From the NCBI GenBank assembly GCA_945622055.1, contig CALZBV010000018.1:1-19278 (forward strand): a stretch of DNA of 19,278 nucleotides, given 5' to 3'. Each line of letters starts with the position of its first letter. Within the stretch, counting starts at the first letter, position 1. The notes below the pieces were generated by a model. It did not search any database. It saw only the letters and a list, made by a program, of their open reading frames with translations, and had not been told where the DNA came from. Origin of the DNA: an uncultured Clostridia bacterium (GTDB lineage Bacteria; Bacillota; Clostridia; Lachnospirales; Lachnospiraceae). This document shows positions 1 through 8,092 of the stretch, one piece after another. Position numbers and translations under genes: made by a program.

Positions 1-65
1 ATACTTTTATTTTTCGGCAAAGTCAACGAAAATCCGCATTAATATTTGATTTCATATACTGTTTT

Positions 66-93
66 CCGAAATTGACTACACTTTTCATTTCGG
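66..93 (-). other. Inverted repeat just past the GH2 stop codon
   Basis: CCGAAAT at 66-72 is repeated in inverse as ATTTCGG at 87-93, giving a 7-bp stem with a 14-nt loop directly after the stop codon of the GH2 gene. There is no run of T on the minus strand after it, so it is a poor intrinsic terminator; it may be a 3'-end stabilising hairpin or chance. Bases 1-65 hold nothing I can name. Confidence 0.25.
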
Positions 94-3000
94 CTACTCG
101 AAACGAAACCACGTAAAATCGAAATTACAGCCCGGCAAAAACACAAAGTTTACGGTACAGTCCCCGGTAATCTCAGGCATCTCAAAGCTTCTTTCGGTAT
201 ACTCCGCACAGCCAGTAAATTCTGCAATCCGGTTCACATCCTCACCCTTCTGACGGAAGCGGACATGAATCGTATTTTTCGCAAGCGTACTTCTTCCGCT
301 AATCACAAGTCTTCTGATGCCCTTTTCGCCAAAATCCATATGTTCAAAGCCAAGCGTCACGTTATTTCCGATTCCGGTAATCTCACGTTCTCCAATGGTG
401 TAGGAATCTCCATAGAGGGTGTCACATTCCGTTGCATACAGCCGTTCAAACGCCTTTTCCTTCTTCTCAAAGGAAAAGCCCTTCAGATGAAGCTTATCCG
501 TCATCACAAAGCTGATGGTCTGCATTCCCACAAACCGCTCCGGAAGCACATAGGTTCTTTCCTGATAGGTATTCCAGATGGAAGGAACATGGTAAATGAC
601 CGTGTCGATTTTCTTGCTGTCCTCTTCTCCCGGAACGCCTCTCCAGATTTCAATTTCCTGACGTTTGCTGCCCAGCTCGAAAATCGGCAGCGTAATCACA
701 TCCGAGCCAAAGCTTCCAAAATCAACCCGTTCAAAAACAATCGTGGTCTTCCCATCCCGCATCGTCGCAACACCGTGCTCATTTCCGTTCGTTACCGTTC
801 CGATGCTTCTCGAATACAGCGCCCCTGCTACAAAGCCGTATGGGTCAAGGGCAGTCTGTCCAAGACCCCTGATTTCAAATTCAAGCTCTGAAATCACACG
901 CGGCTTCTTCTCGCCGTTGGCTGCATTACAGCGCACCTTCAGGTTACCGTCACCAATTGCGTTCAAAATCACGCATTCTCCCAGCGCAGCTCCGGTCTGG
1001 GTACTCTTTATTGTCCTTCCCGTTGCTTCGTCCGTCATCGTTGCAAAATTCGCATCCACTCCGCCGTTGCTGGTCAGACGCCACAAAATATCACGATAGG
1101 TTGCATTTTCCGGAAGAATCTTCGCCGTAAGCTTTGCCTTTGTCCTGCCTTCCGAAAGCACATGCTCCCCCTCACAGGAAATATCAATCCGGCGTACCGG
1201 AACCTCAGTTGCCATTTTCTCACGCAGACGCTGTACGGTTTCTGCTCCTTCTTTCTTTTCCAGCGCAGCAAAATACTCTGCCTCACTCGCCGGATTGTCC
1301 ACAAAGAAATCCGTCGTTCCTTCCACAACCCCGCCAGCCGGCGCCTTTGCCGAAAGCATCAGTGTTGCCTCCCCAAGTCCTGCGGAGGAAGCCGTGACGC
1401 AGATAGAACCGGTCTCTCTGGTTGCAGCAATTACGGCAAGAAGCTTACCGGAAAAAAGTCTGCGGTTTGTTGCCTTATACTGGTCGTAATCCGTACTGTC
1501 GCCATTGTCAAGTCCTACCAGCCGTCCGGCCCCGCTTACCAAAACATGAATGCGGTTTCTTGCATTTCGGACCGGATGTCCGTTTTCATCCAATGTGTCG
1601 ATTTCCACAAAGATTAAATCTGTTCCGTTGGCGCTAAGCTCCGGCTTATTTGCCTGCAGGCGAATCGTTTTCGGGTCTCCAAAGGAATACTCGGTCTCAC
1701 GGGCCACCTCTTGTCCGTTTTCATCGTAGGCAACAGCCGTAAGACTGCCCGGCGCATAGGGTACTTTCCAGTTTCCGGTCAGCTGCGTTCCTTTTTCATG
1801 GTCAATGTGGTATTTTCCCTGTGAAATGCCGTTCACGAAAAGTTCCACAACCGGTGCGTTCGAGCAGACTCTTACATCCGTGAGCTGACCGAGGGAAAAA
1901 TCCCAGTACGGAAAAACATGCACCATCGGAGCCTTTTTGTAATCCGTCCACTCTGCCTGATACAAATAAGCAGCATCCTTCCAAAAACCTGCCGTGTCAA
2001 TCTGCCCGAGATAAGAATTCTTCGTGCTGTACGGGGTAGGTTCTCCAATGTAATCAAAACCGGTCCAGATAAACTGTCCTGCAGAATACCCTGCATCACG
2101 ATCCATCGTAATACAATATTCCGTTGACTTTGCCCCCCAGCTTGTGGTGGAATTTCCGAGCGAAGAGCACTGCTCATCCTCATCACAAAGTACCGGCTCT
2201 TCATACGGGAAACGATAAATGCCGCGGCTCTGTGTCGTAGAGGCCGTCTCACTTCCGTAAATATACCAGTCCGGATGCTTCGCATGGTGCTCGTCATAAT
2301 ACTTCTCACCATAGTTATAGCCTGCATATTTCAAAACATCCGCACACTTTTGCGCATTTTCCCATGGCATATAGTTTGAACCGATTGTGACCGGAGCATT
2401 TTTTAACGGGTCATGCTTTCTTACTTCATCACGCAGCGCTTCTGTAATTTCTCTTCCGTGTTCATCCGCATGGGTATCATAAATCTCGTTTCCGATACTC
2501 CAGAACAACAGACTGGCGTGATTGCGGTCGCGACGCACCCAGCTTGCCACATCCTTCGGATACCACTCCTTAAAATAGCAGGCATAATCGTATGTGGTCT
2601 TATTTTTTTCCCACATATCAAATGCTTCCGCATCAACCAGAAAGCCCATTTCATCCGCCAGCTCCATAAACTCCTTTGCCGGCATATTGTGGGAGGTGCG
2701 AAGCGCATTTACTCCCATTTTCTTCAGCTCCGTAAACTGTCTGTAAAGCGCCTCCGTCCGAAATGCCGCACCAAGACAGCCCAGGTCATGATGTTCACAC
2801 GCTCCGTAAAGCTTCACATGCTCCCCATTCAAAAACAGCCCCCGGTCGGTCGTAAAGGTCAGCGTACGAAAGCCAATCCTCTGCGTTACCGTATCCAGCA
2901 CCGTATCCCCGCAGAGAAGCTTTGTCTCAAGCGTATACAGATTCGGCTCCTCCATGCTCCAGCGCTTCGGATTCTTTACCGTTGTCTCCAGAAGATTCAC

Positions 3001-3654
3001 GGAAACACCCTCCGGCAATTTCGCGTAAGAAGCACCCTGTGCCGTGACATTTTCCAAAAAATCAAAGCTGCCGACTTCTGAAAACACGATATTTCCCCGT
3101 GTATCCGATAATGTATGAACTACTCTCGTGTTTTTTGCACCTGATACCTCCGTGCTGATTTTTACCATGAAATCCTCTCCGGCCTCTTCGGTATGCACGT
3201 AGATTCCATCTGAAACAAGATGACTGACCGGACGGTCCAGACGATACACATTGCGGTAAATTCCGGCCCCCGAATACCAGCGGGAATTCGGGCTCTGATA
3301 ACGCACTCTCACGTAAAGCGTGTTTTCACCCTCCAAAAGCACTTCTGTCACGTCAAATTCAAACGTGGAATACCCGTATTTCCATTCAAACACCTTCACT
3401 CCATTGAGGAAATATTCCGAATTCATGTAAACACCGTCAAATCGCAGAGCAACCGTATTTCCCACGTTCTGATAAGAAAATGATTTGCGGTACCAGCCGT
3501 CTCCGTCCGCATAAAGATTGTTTGCATCATAAATCAGCCAGTCATGCGGCATCTCCACACGTGCCCAGCCTTCCTTTTTCTGCTGCACCTCGTTTGCATC
3601 CGTTCCAACTTCAAAACGCTGAAACTCCCATCCATCATTCCAAAGCTTCTTCAT
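94..3654 (-). CDS. GH2 beta-galactosidase-type glycoside hydrolase, multidomain, cytoplasmic
   Basis: Hydrolyses a terminal beta-linked sugar (galactose is the usual substrate for this architecture) from oligosaccharides, with retention. The protein is 1186 aa. Domains in order: sugar-binding jelly roll (about 5-140), Ig-like domain (140-260), TIM barrel (270-580), a DUF4982-like and further Ig-like modules (about 600-800), then a linker and two beta-sandwich modules to the end that look CBM-like. The barrel shows the GH2 acid/base Glu390 in SIGNE and the nucleophile Glu469 in YGSE. There is no signal peptide or anchor. The open frame runs 51 codons further upstream, but ATG 3654 is chosen because AAGGAGAAGGG sits just before it and homology begins at MKKLWNDGW; the longer version would lie inside the regulator gene. 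It overlaps the AraC gene by 20 bp, so the two are probably translationally coupled. Beta-glucuronidase or another GH2 specificity cannot be excluded from sequence alone. Confidence 0.92.
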   Translation of the reverse strand: MKKLWNDGWEFQRFEVGTDANEVQQKKEGWARVEMPHDWLIYDANNLYADGDGWYRKSFSYQNVGNTVALRFDGVYMNSEYFLNGVKVFEWKYGYSTFEFDVTEVLLEGENTLYVRVRYQSPNSRWYSGAGIYRNVYRLDRPVSHLVSDGIYVHTEEAGEDFMVKISTEVSGAKNTRVVHTLSDTRGNIVFSEVGSFDFLENVTAQGASYAKLPEGVSVNLLETTVKNPKRWSMEEPNLYTLETKLLCGDTVLDTVTQRIGFRTLTFTTDRGLFLNGEHVKLYGACEHHDLGCLGAAFRTEALYRQFTELKKMGVNALRTSHNMPAKEFMELADEMGFLVDAEAFDMWEKNKTTYDYACYFKEWYPKDVASWVRRDRNHASLLFWSIGNEIYDTHADEHGREITEALRDEVRKHDPLKNAPVTIGSNYMPWENAQKCADVLKYAGYNYGEKYYDEHHAKHPDWYIYGSETASTTQSRGIYRFPYEEPVLCDEDEQCSSLGNSTTSWGAKSTEYCITMDRDAGYSAGQFIWTGFDYIGEPTPYSTKNSYLGQIDTAGFWKDAAYLYQAEWTDYKKAPMVHVFPYWDFSLGQLTDVRVCSNAPVVELFVNGISQGKYHIDHEKGTQLTGNWKVPYAPGSLTAVAYDENGQEVARETEYSFGDPKTIRLQANKPELSANGTDLIFVEIDTLDENGHPVRNARNRIHVLVSGAGRLVGLDNGDSTDYDQYKATNRRLFSGKLLAVIAATRETGSICVTASSAGLGEATLMLSAKAPAGGVVEGTTDFFVDNPASEAEYFAALEKKEGAETVQRLREKMATEVPVRRIDISCEGEHVLSEGRTKAKLTAKILPENATYRDILWRLTSNGGVDANFATMTDEATGRTIKSTQTGAALGECVILNAIGDGNLKVRCNAANGEKKPRVISELEFEIRGLGQTALDPYGFVAGALYSRSIGTVTNGNEHGVATMRDGKTTIVFERVDFGSFGSDVITLPIFELGSKRQEIEIWRGVPGEEDSKKIDTVIYHVPSIWNTYQERTYVLPERFVGMQTISFVMTDKLHLKGFSFEKKEKAFERLYATECDTLYGDSYTIGEREITGIGNNVTLGFEHMDFGEKGIRRLVISGRSTLAKNTIHVRFRQKGEDVNRIAEFTGCAEYTERSFEMPEITGDCTVNFVFLPGCNFDFTWFRFE

Positions 3655-4396
3655 ACCCTTCTCCTTTTCCTTCCTGATGCAATAATAATCTGTTTTTCCC
3701 TGTCTCTCTATACTGTCTCGGAGTAACCCCATACTCCCTCTTAAACATCTGAATAAAATGGCTGTGGGAACTAAACGCAAGTAAATGTGCGATATCTGCC
3801 GCCTCATAATCAGAGTAGAGAAGCAGCTTTGCGGCTTCCTCCAGGCGACGCTTCATAATATACGAACGAATCGTCATTCCTGTTTCCTTATGAAACAGCC
3901 GGGACAAATACGGCACCGTAAATCCAACCGTATCTGCCATTTCCGAAATCAAAAAATTTCTCGTCAGATTCGCATAAATGAATTCCTTACATTGTACGAC
4001 AGGCTTTGACCAAAAACGTCTTCCCTTTGCAATCTGCTCCATCTTTAAGGTAAATTCCCGGATAGCTTCGCGGTGCAGCTTCTGTATCTGCTCTTCCGTA
4101 GTGCAAAGGTCCGCCTGACGGATGTAAACATCACTCAGACTGTATGCCGCTTCAGACTGCATTCCGCCTTCAATGCAAAATCGGGTCATAAAAGCAATTG
4201 CAATGACCAGATGATATTTTAAATTTTGAATCGGATTCTTTGACAGCACGCCAAAGCCCTCACCTCCAAGCGGCCGGTAAAGACTTTTTACCGTCTCATA
4301 ATCGCCACGTTTTACGCTGTCATAAAACCGCATCTCAGCATCCATCGGTGCATGAAAAACCTCATTTTCACGCACCGACAGTTCTTCCTTTACCAA
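3635..4396 (-). CDS. AraC-family transcriptional regulator
   Basis: DNA-binding regulator of the adjacent glycosidase genes (inferred from position). From the TTG at 4396 it has 253 aa. Residues about 55-100 form the helical segment (KNPIQNLKYH, then FCIEGG and LSDVYI) typical of clostridial AraC regulators of sugar genes. Residues 135-232 are the double helix-turn-helix: LISEMADTVGFTVPYLSRLF and ADIAHLLAFSSHSHFIQMFK, followed by GVTPRQYR. The start is uncertain. The frame is open upstream to about 4459 without ATG or GTG, and the only strong Shine-Dalgarno (GGGAGGT, 4426-4432) stands 8 nt before an in-frame CTG at 4415-4417, which would add LNEINRT to the N-terminus; the TTG at 4396 has no good ribosome site. 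The gene ends inside the start of the GH2 gene (20-bp overlap). Confidence 0.9.
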   Translation of the reverse strand: MVKEELSVRENEVFHAPMDAEMRFYDSVKRGDYETVKSLYRPLGGEGFGVLSKNPIQNLKYHLVIAIAFMTRFCIEGGMQSEAAYSLSDVYIRQADLCTTEEQIQKLHREAIREFTLKMEQIAKGRRFWSKPVVQCKEFIYANLTRNFLISEMADTVGFTVPYLSRLFHKETGMTIRSYIMKRRLEEAAKLLLYSDYEAADIAHLLAFSSHSHFIQMFKREYGVTPRQYRETGKNRLLLHQEGKGEGYEEALE

Positions 4397-4414
4397 AGTT
4401 CGGTTAATCTCGTT

Positions 4415-4432
4415 CAGAGCGTTCCACCTCCC
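4415..4432 (-). promoter_or_regulatory. Shine-Dalgarno and probable CTG start of the AraC gene
   Basis: On the minus strand GGGAGGT (4432-4426) is followed after 8 nt by CTG (4417-4415), in frame with the regulator. It is the best ribosome site in the leader and favours a non-ATG start 7 codons upstream of the TTG at 4396. Confidence 0.45.
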
Positions 4433-4457
4433 GTCCTGATTTTGAAACTCTCTTTTT

Positions 4458-4486
4458 ATAGTACCACAGACCTATGGATTTTTCAA
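4458..4486 (-). promoter_or_regulatory. Sigma-70-type promoter of the AraC-GH2 operon
   Basis: Read on the minus strand: -35 TTGAAA (4486-4481), a 17-bp spacer, and -10 TACTAT (4463-4458). Transcription would begin near 4450, leaving a short leader that contains the GGGAGGT ribosome site of the regulator. Confidence 0.6.
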
Positions 4487-4539
4487 CAAATAGATGATAT
4501 AAAAATCAAATATGTTATATTATTATTTTTAAAAATCTA

Positions 4540-4545
4540 TATACT
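4540..4545 (+). promoter_or_regulatory. Possible -10 box of the GH5 gene
   Basis: TATACT at 4540-4545 is a good -10 hexamer, about 80 nt before the GH5 start, but no good -35 lies 16-18 bp upstream. A weak -35 would fit a promoter that needs an activator such as the divergent AraC protein. This is inference. Confidence 0.3.
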
Positions 4546-4623
4546 GAAATCATAGCGAACGGGTTAATAAATTTTAATTTTCTTATTGATCCGGAATTCT
4601 AAAGATTGGAGAAGGAGTTTACT

Positions 4624-5649
4624 ATGCGTGCATTTGAAGGTTTTTTGAAGGGTGTAGATCTTGGCGGCTGGATTTCCCAGTGCGGAAAAAATTACAACGA
4701 AGAGCATTACAACACATTTATCACAAAAGAGGATATTGACCTGATTGCCTCCTGGGGAGCAGACCATGTCCGTCTTCCGGTAGACTACAATGTAGTTCAG
4801 ACCGAAACCGGTGAATTTATCGAGAGCGGCTTCCGTCATATCGATGACTGTATCTCCTGGTGTGAAGCAAACAATTTAAAAATTGTTCTCGACCTTCACA
4901 AAACCTGTGGCTATGTATTTGACGACGAAAGCTACTGCAGCTTCTTCACCGACCGCAGACTTCAGGATATGTTTATTTCTCTCTGGCTTGAGTTCACAAG
5001 ACGTTACGGCAACAATGACAACATTGCTTTCGAGCTTCTAAATGAGGTTACCGATCCGTCCACCGCTGAGCCATGGAACAAAATCGCAGCCGAGACAATT
5101 GCTGAGATTCGAAAGGTGAATAAGAGCAAAAAAATTGTAATCGGCGGAATTTTCAACAGCAGCATTTACGGACTTACGCTTCTTGACAAGCCGGCAGACG
5201 AGAACATCGTCTTTACCTTCCACTGTTACAGCCCGCTGATTTTCACGCACCAGAATGCGCCGTGGGTTGCAAAGATGCCAAAGGGCTACAAGACGACCTA
5301 CCCTCTTTCCGTAGAGCAGACCGCTAAGGATTCCCACGAAGTATTCGGCAACGATTTTGATGACGAATTCGTCGGCCTGACCGGAACCATGTCCTCTGCA
5401 TACTTTAAGAAGATGTTTCAGACTGCGGTTGATGTTGCCGAAAAGTACAATGTTCCACTTTACTGCGGTGAGTACGGTGTAATTGACCGTGCAGACCGCA
5501 CCAGTACCTTAAACTGGTACAAGGACATCCACGCTGCCTTAGATGAGTTAAACATCGCTCGTTCCGCATGGACCTACAAGCAGATGGATTTCGGTATCGT
5601 GGATGCATTAAATGATGATATCCGCGACGGTATTATTGCTAATCTCTAG
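4624..5649 (+). CDS. GH5 glycoside hydrolase (beta-glucanase/cellulase type), cytoplasmic
   Basis: Retaining endo- or exo-glycosidase of the GH5 TIM-barrel family, 341 aa. GVDLGGWIS at the N-terminus, IVLDLHK (about 87-93), FELLNE with acid/base Glu141, FTFHCYSP (about 197-204) and YCGEYG with nucleophile Glu283 are all in the expected order; the barrel closes with SAWTYKQMDFG. There is no signal peptide, CBM or anchor, so it should act in the cytoplasm on imported oligosaccharides such as cello-oligosaccharides or beta-1,3-glucan fragments; the exact substrate is not readable from sequence. The frame opens at a TTG (4606), but ATG 4624 is chosen because GGAGAAGGAG lies immediately upstream. 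It is divergent from the AraC-GH2 operon and probably under the same regulator. It ends with TAG and is followed by a hairpin terminator. Confidence 0.9.
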   Translation: MRAFEGFLKGVDLGGWISQCGKNYNEEHYNTFITKEDIDLIASWGADHVRLPVDYNVVQTETGEFIESGFRHIDDCISWCEANNLKIVLDLHKTCGYVFDDESYCSFFTDRRLQDMFISLWLEFTRRYGNNDNIAFELLNEVTDPSTAEPWNKIAAETIAEIRKVNKSKKIVIGGIFNSSIYGLTLLDKPADENIVFTFHCYSPLIFTHQNAPWVAKMPKGYKTTYPLSVEQTAKDSHEVFGNDFDDEFVGLTGTMSSAYFKKMFQTAVDVAEKYNVPLYCGEYGVIDRADRTSTLNWYKDIHAALDELNIARSAWTYKQMDFGIVDALNDDIRDGIIANL

Positions 5650-5706
5650 TACACCGTTCTCTTTCCCAAATTATGAGACGCTGTACAATCCCCCTCTAAA
5701 ATTAGC

Positions 5707-5750
5707 AAAGGGGCTGTCACACTAAGTAATTCGTGCGCAGCTCCTTTTGT
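5707..5750 (+). terminator. Intrinsic terminator after the GH5 gene
   Basis: AAAGGGGCTG (5707-5716) pairs with CAGCTCCTTT (5738-5747, one G.T wobble). CAC/GTG extends the stem inward, and TTTTGTTT follows on the plus strand. It sits 57 nt after the GH5 stop. Confidence 0.65.
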
Positions 5751-5779
5751 TTCCATTGAAGAATCCTATATATTTCCGA

Positions 5780-5812
5780 CTTTACATGAATTTCACAATT
5801 CTTTACATGAAT
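5780..5812 (+). promoter_or_regulatory. Candidate Pho box: phased TTNACA repeats upstream of ppk1
   Basis: The 12-mer CTTTACATGAAT occurs at 5780-5791 and again at 5801-5812, exactly 21 bp apart, with TTCACA (5792-5797) between them. This gives TTTACA-N5-TTCACA-N4-TTTACA, one hexamer per helical turn. It resembles the tandem TT(A/C/T)ACA sites bound by PhoP in Bacillus subtilis. The array lies about 30-60 bp upstream of the likely -10 of ppk1, a normal place for an activator. Regulation by a PhoB/PhoP-type protein is inferred. Confidence 0.5.
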
Positions 5813-5839
5813 ACGATTTCCCCATTTTTCCAACACTAC

Positions 5840-5845
5840 TACAAT
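5840..5845 (+). promoter_or_regulatory. Likely -10 box of the ppk1-ppx operon
   Basis: TACAAT at 5840-5845 with no good -35 at 16-18 bp upstream, consistent with an activator-dependent promoter next to the phased repeats at 5780-5812. The leader to the ATG at 5891 would be about 40 nt and contains GGAG at 5879-5882. Confidence 0.4.
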
Positions 5846-5890
5846 AAAAGCTAGAAAAGTAATTAATTCATAAGATACGGAGACAGAACA

Positions 5891-8086
5891 ATGAAACTTT
5901 ACATGAATCGTGAACTGTCCTGGCTTAAATTCAATGAACGTGTTCTGGAGGAGGCCGAACGCACGGATATCCCATTGTGTGAAAGACTTAACTTTGCTTC
6001 CATCTATCAAAGCAACCTGGATGAATTCTTCATGGTACGGGTTGGCTCCTTAGCAGATCAGATGCTGTTATCCAAAAACATGCGCGAAAATAAGACAGGA
6101 ATGACTGCCGAGGAACAGATTAAGGCTATTAACAAAACAGTAGCATGGCTAAGCCGGCGAAAGGATGCTGTCTACAACGAACTACTAACAGCTTTGGAGC
6201 TTTACGGAATCCGACTCGTAAATTTTCAAAAGCTGGATTCCAGGGAAAGTGATGCACTGGAACGCTACTTTGATACTGAGATTTTTCCGCTCACCTCCCC
6301 TAGTGCGGTTGGTCGGCGTCAGCCTTTTCCGTTCCTGCAAAACAAAGAAATCTATGCGGTTGCTGTTCTTGCCGGCAAAAACAACCAGAAAAAGCTCGGC
6401 ATTGTCCCTTGCCAAGCCGGTGTGATTCCACGACTGATTGCTGTACCGGGACAGTCAGGCGCATATATGCTCTCAGAAGAACTGATTCTGCATTTTCTCC
6501 CGAAGCTTTTCAGCGGCCATAAGCTGATTGCCAAGTCCCTGATTCGCCTGACAAGAAATGCGGATATTGATACCGATGCACTTTACGACGAAGATCTGGA
6601 CTACCGTGATTTCATGGCCAAATTAATCAAACGTCGCCGCCGTCTGGCACCAGTGCGTCTGGAATTTTCCCGTGAGCTCGACGATGATATTTTGGAAGCT
6701 TTGTGCACCTATACAGAGACCAAGCCGGAGTCTATCTTCCGAAGCCATTCTCCTTTGGAGCTGAGCTTTCTGTCCCAGATTCAAGATATGTTGCGGCAAC
6801 GTCCGGAACTGTTCTACGAAAAACGTTTTCCGCAACGTTCTGCCGAGTTTACGCCAAATCGTTCCATCCTTTCACAGATTAAGGAAAAAGACAAACTCCT
6901 GTCCTACCCCTATGAGAGTATGAAGCCATTTCTGGATTTTCTTTCCGAAGCAGCGAATGACCCGGAGGTCATTTCCATCAAAATGACGTTGTACCGTGTT
7001 GCAAGACACAGCAAAATCATCGAAAGTCTGATTGAAGCAGCCGAAAACGGAAAAAGCGTGTTAGCCCTTGTGGAACTCAAAGCACGCTTTGATGAGGAAA
7101 ACAACATCGAATGGTCCCGTCGACTGGAAGAAGCCGGTTGTCAGGTCATCTACGGATTAGATGGATATAAGGTTCACAGCAAACTATGCCTGGTTACGAA
7201 ACGCACCGGTGGAAAAACAGAATACTATACGCAAATTGGTACCGGTAATTACAACGAGAAAACCTCCCGTTTGTATACCGACCTTTCCTTAATGACTGCA
7301 AATACAGAAATCGGATTGGAGGCTGCAGCGGTATTCCAGAGTCTTGCCAAAGGGGAAACGCCGGAATCCACACAACATTTGCTGGTGGCACCAAGCTGTC
7401 TGCAAAATCGTATCCTGGATATGATTGACGGAGAAATCAACTATGCACGTCAGGGACAGCCCTCCTACATTGGCGTCAAGATTAATTCGCTGACAGACAA
7501 GGTGATCATCGACCGGCTCATTGCAGCCTCCCAGGCCGGGGTCGAAATCGACCTGATTGTACGTGGCATCTGCTGTTTACTACCGGGAATTCCCGGTGCC
7601 ACGGAAAACATTCGCGTCACGAGTATTGTTGGAAGATTTCTGGAGCATTCCAGAATCTACCTGTTTGGGCTTCCAAAAAGACAGCAGATTTACATTTCCT
7701 CTGCCGATTTTATGACGCGAAACACCTTAAGACGCGTGGAGGTTGCCGCTCCGATTTTGGACGAAACCTTACGTACTCGCATCTATAAAATGTTTCTCAC
7801 AATGCGAAATGACAATCAGCAGGCACGTGAATTGCTGCCCTCCGGTGAATATGTCCGTGTCTTTTCCCCGTCTCCTTCCACAAACGCACAGGAGACCTTT
7901 TATCAGCAGGCTTACGCTTCTGCCCCCACTGCACAATCGGAGGAAGAAGCTTCTGAGAAAAACACATCGGATAAATCGAAAAAAGTTACGCGAACTACCA
8001 ATTCCTCCTCTTATGGCAAACGTCCTTTTCCTATCCGACGCTGGTTTCTCGGAGCCATGAACAAACTAAAACACAATAAGGAGTAG
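5891..8086 (+). CDS. ppk1: Polyphosphate kinase 1
   Basis: Makes inorganic polyphosphate from the gamma-phosphate of ATP (reversible), 731 aa, a usual PPK1 length. The N-terminal domain starts MKLYMNRELSWLKFNERVLE, followed by the head domain (about 110-300) and two C-terminal phospholipase-D-like catalytic domains. The histidine that carries the phospho-enzyme intermediate is His429 in GYKVHSKLCLV; the second conserved histidine is His586 in FLEHSRIYLFG. Residues about 670-720 form a low-complexity Ser/Thr/Lys/Glu-rich tail. ATG 5891 has GGAG 8 nt upstream and opens at the conserved N-terminus. The stop is 6 nt before the ppx start and the ppx ribosome site (AAGGAG) is inside the last ppk1 codons, so the two are co-transcribed and coupled. 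Candidate phosphate-starvation control is described at 5780-5812. Confidence 0.96.
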   Translation: MKLYMNRELSWLKFNERVLEEAERTDIPLCERLNFASIYQSNLDEFFMVRVGSLADQMLLSKNMRENKTGMTAEEQIKAINKTVAWLSRRKDAVYNELLTALELYGIRLVNFQKLDSRESDALERYFDTEIFPLTSPSAVGRRQPFPFLQNKEIYAVAVLAGKNNQKKLGIVPCQAGVIPRLIAVPGQSGAYMLSEELILHFLPKLFSGHKLIAKSLIRLTRNADIDTDALYDEDLDYRDFMAKLIKRRRRLAPVRLEFSRELDDDILEALCTYTETKPESIFRSHSPLELSFLSQIQDMLRQRPELFYEKRFPQRSAEFTPNRSILSQIKEKDKLLSYPYESMKPFLDFLSEAANDPEVISIKMTLYRVARHSKIIESLIEAAENGKSVLALVELKARFDEENNIEWSRRLEEAGCQVIYGLDGYKVHSKLCLVTKRTGGKTEYYTQIGTGNYNEKTSRLYTDLSLMTANTEIGLEAAAVFQSLAKGETPESTQHLLVAPSCLQNRILDMIDGEINYARQGQPSYIGVKINSLTDKVIIDRLIAASQAGVEIDLIVRGICCLLPGIPGATENIRVTSIVGRFLEHSRIYLFGLPKRQQIYISSADFMTRNTLRRVEVAAPILDETLRTRIYKMFLTMRNDNQQARELLPSGEYVRVFSPSPSTNAQETFYQQAYASAPTAQSEEEASEKNTSDKSKKVTRTTNSSSYGKRPFPIRRWFLGAMNKLKHNKE

Positions 8087-8092
8087 AAATTT

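Noticed and set aside
265..3726. Several plus-strand ORFs of 60-220 codons opposite the GH2 gene
   Set aside because: They are antisense shadows of a well-conserved gene, without ribosome sites or recognisable domains.
3655..3807. 51-codon N-terminal extension of the GH2 reading frame
   Set aside because: It lies inside the regulator's conserved helix-turn-helix coding region, has no homology to GH2 enzymes, and ATG 3654 has a strong ribosome site.
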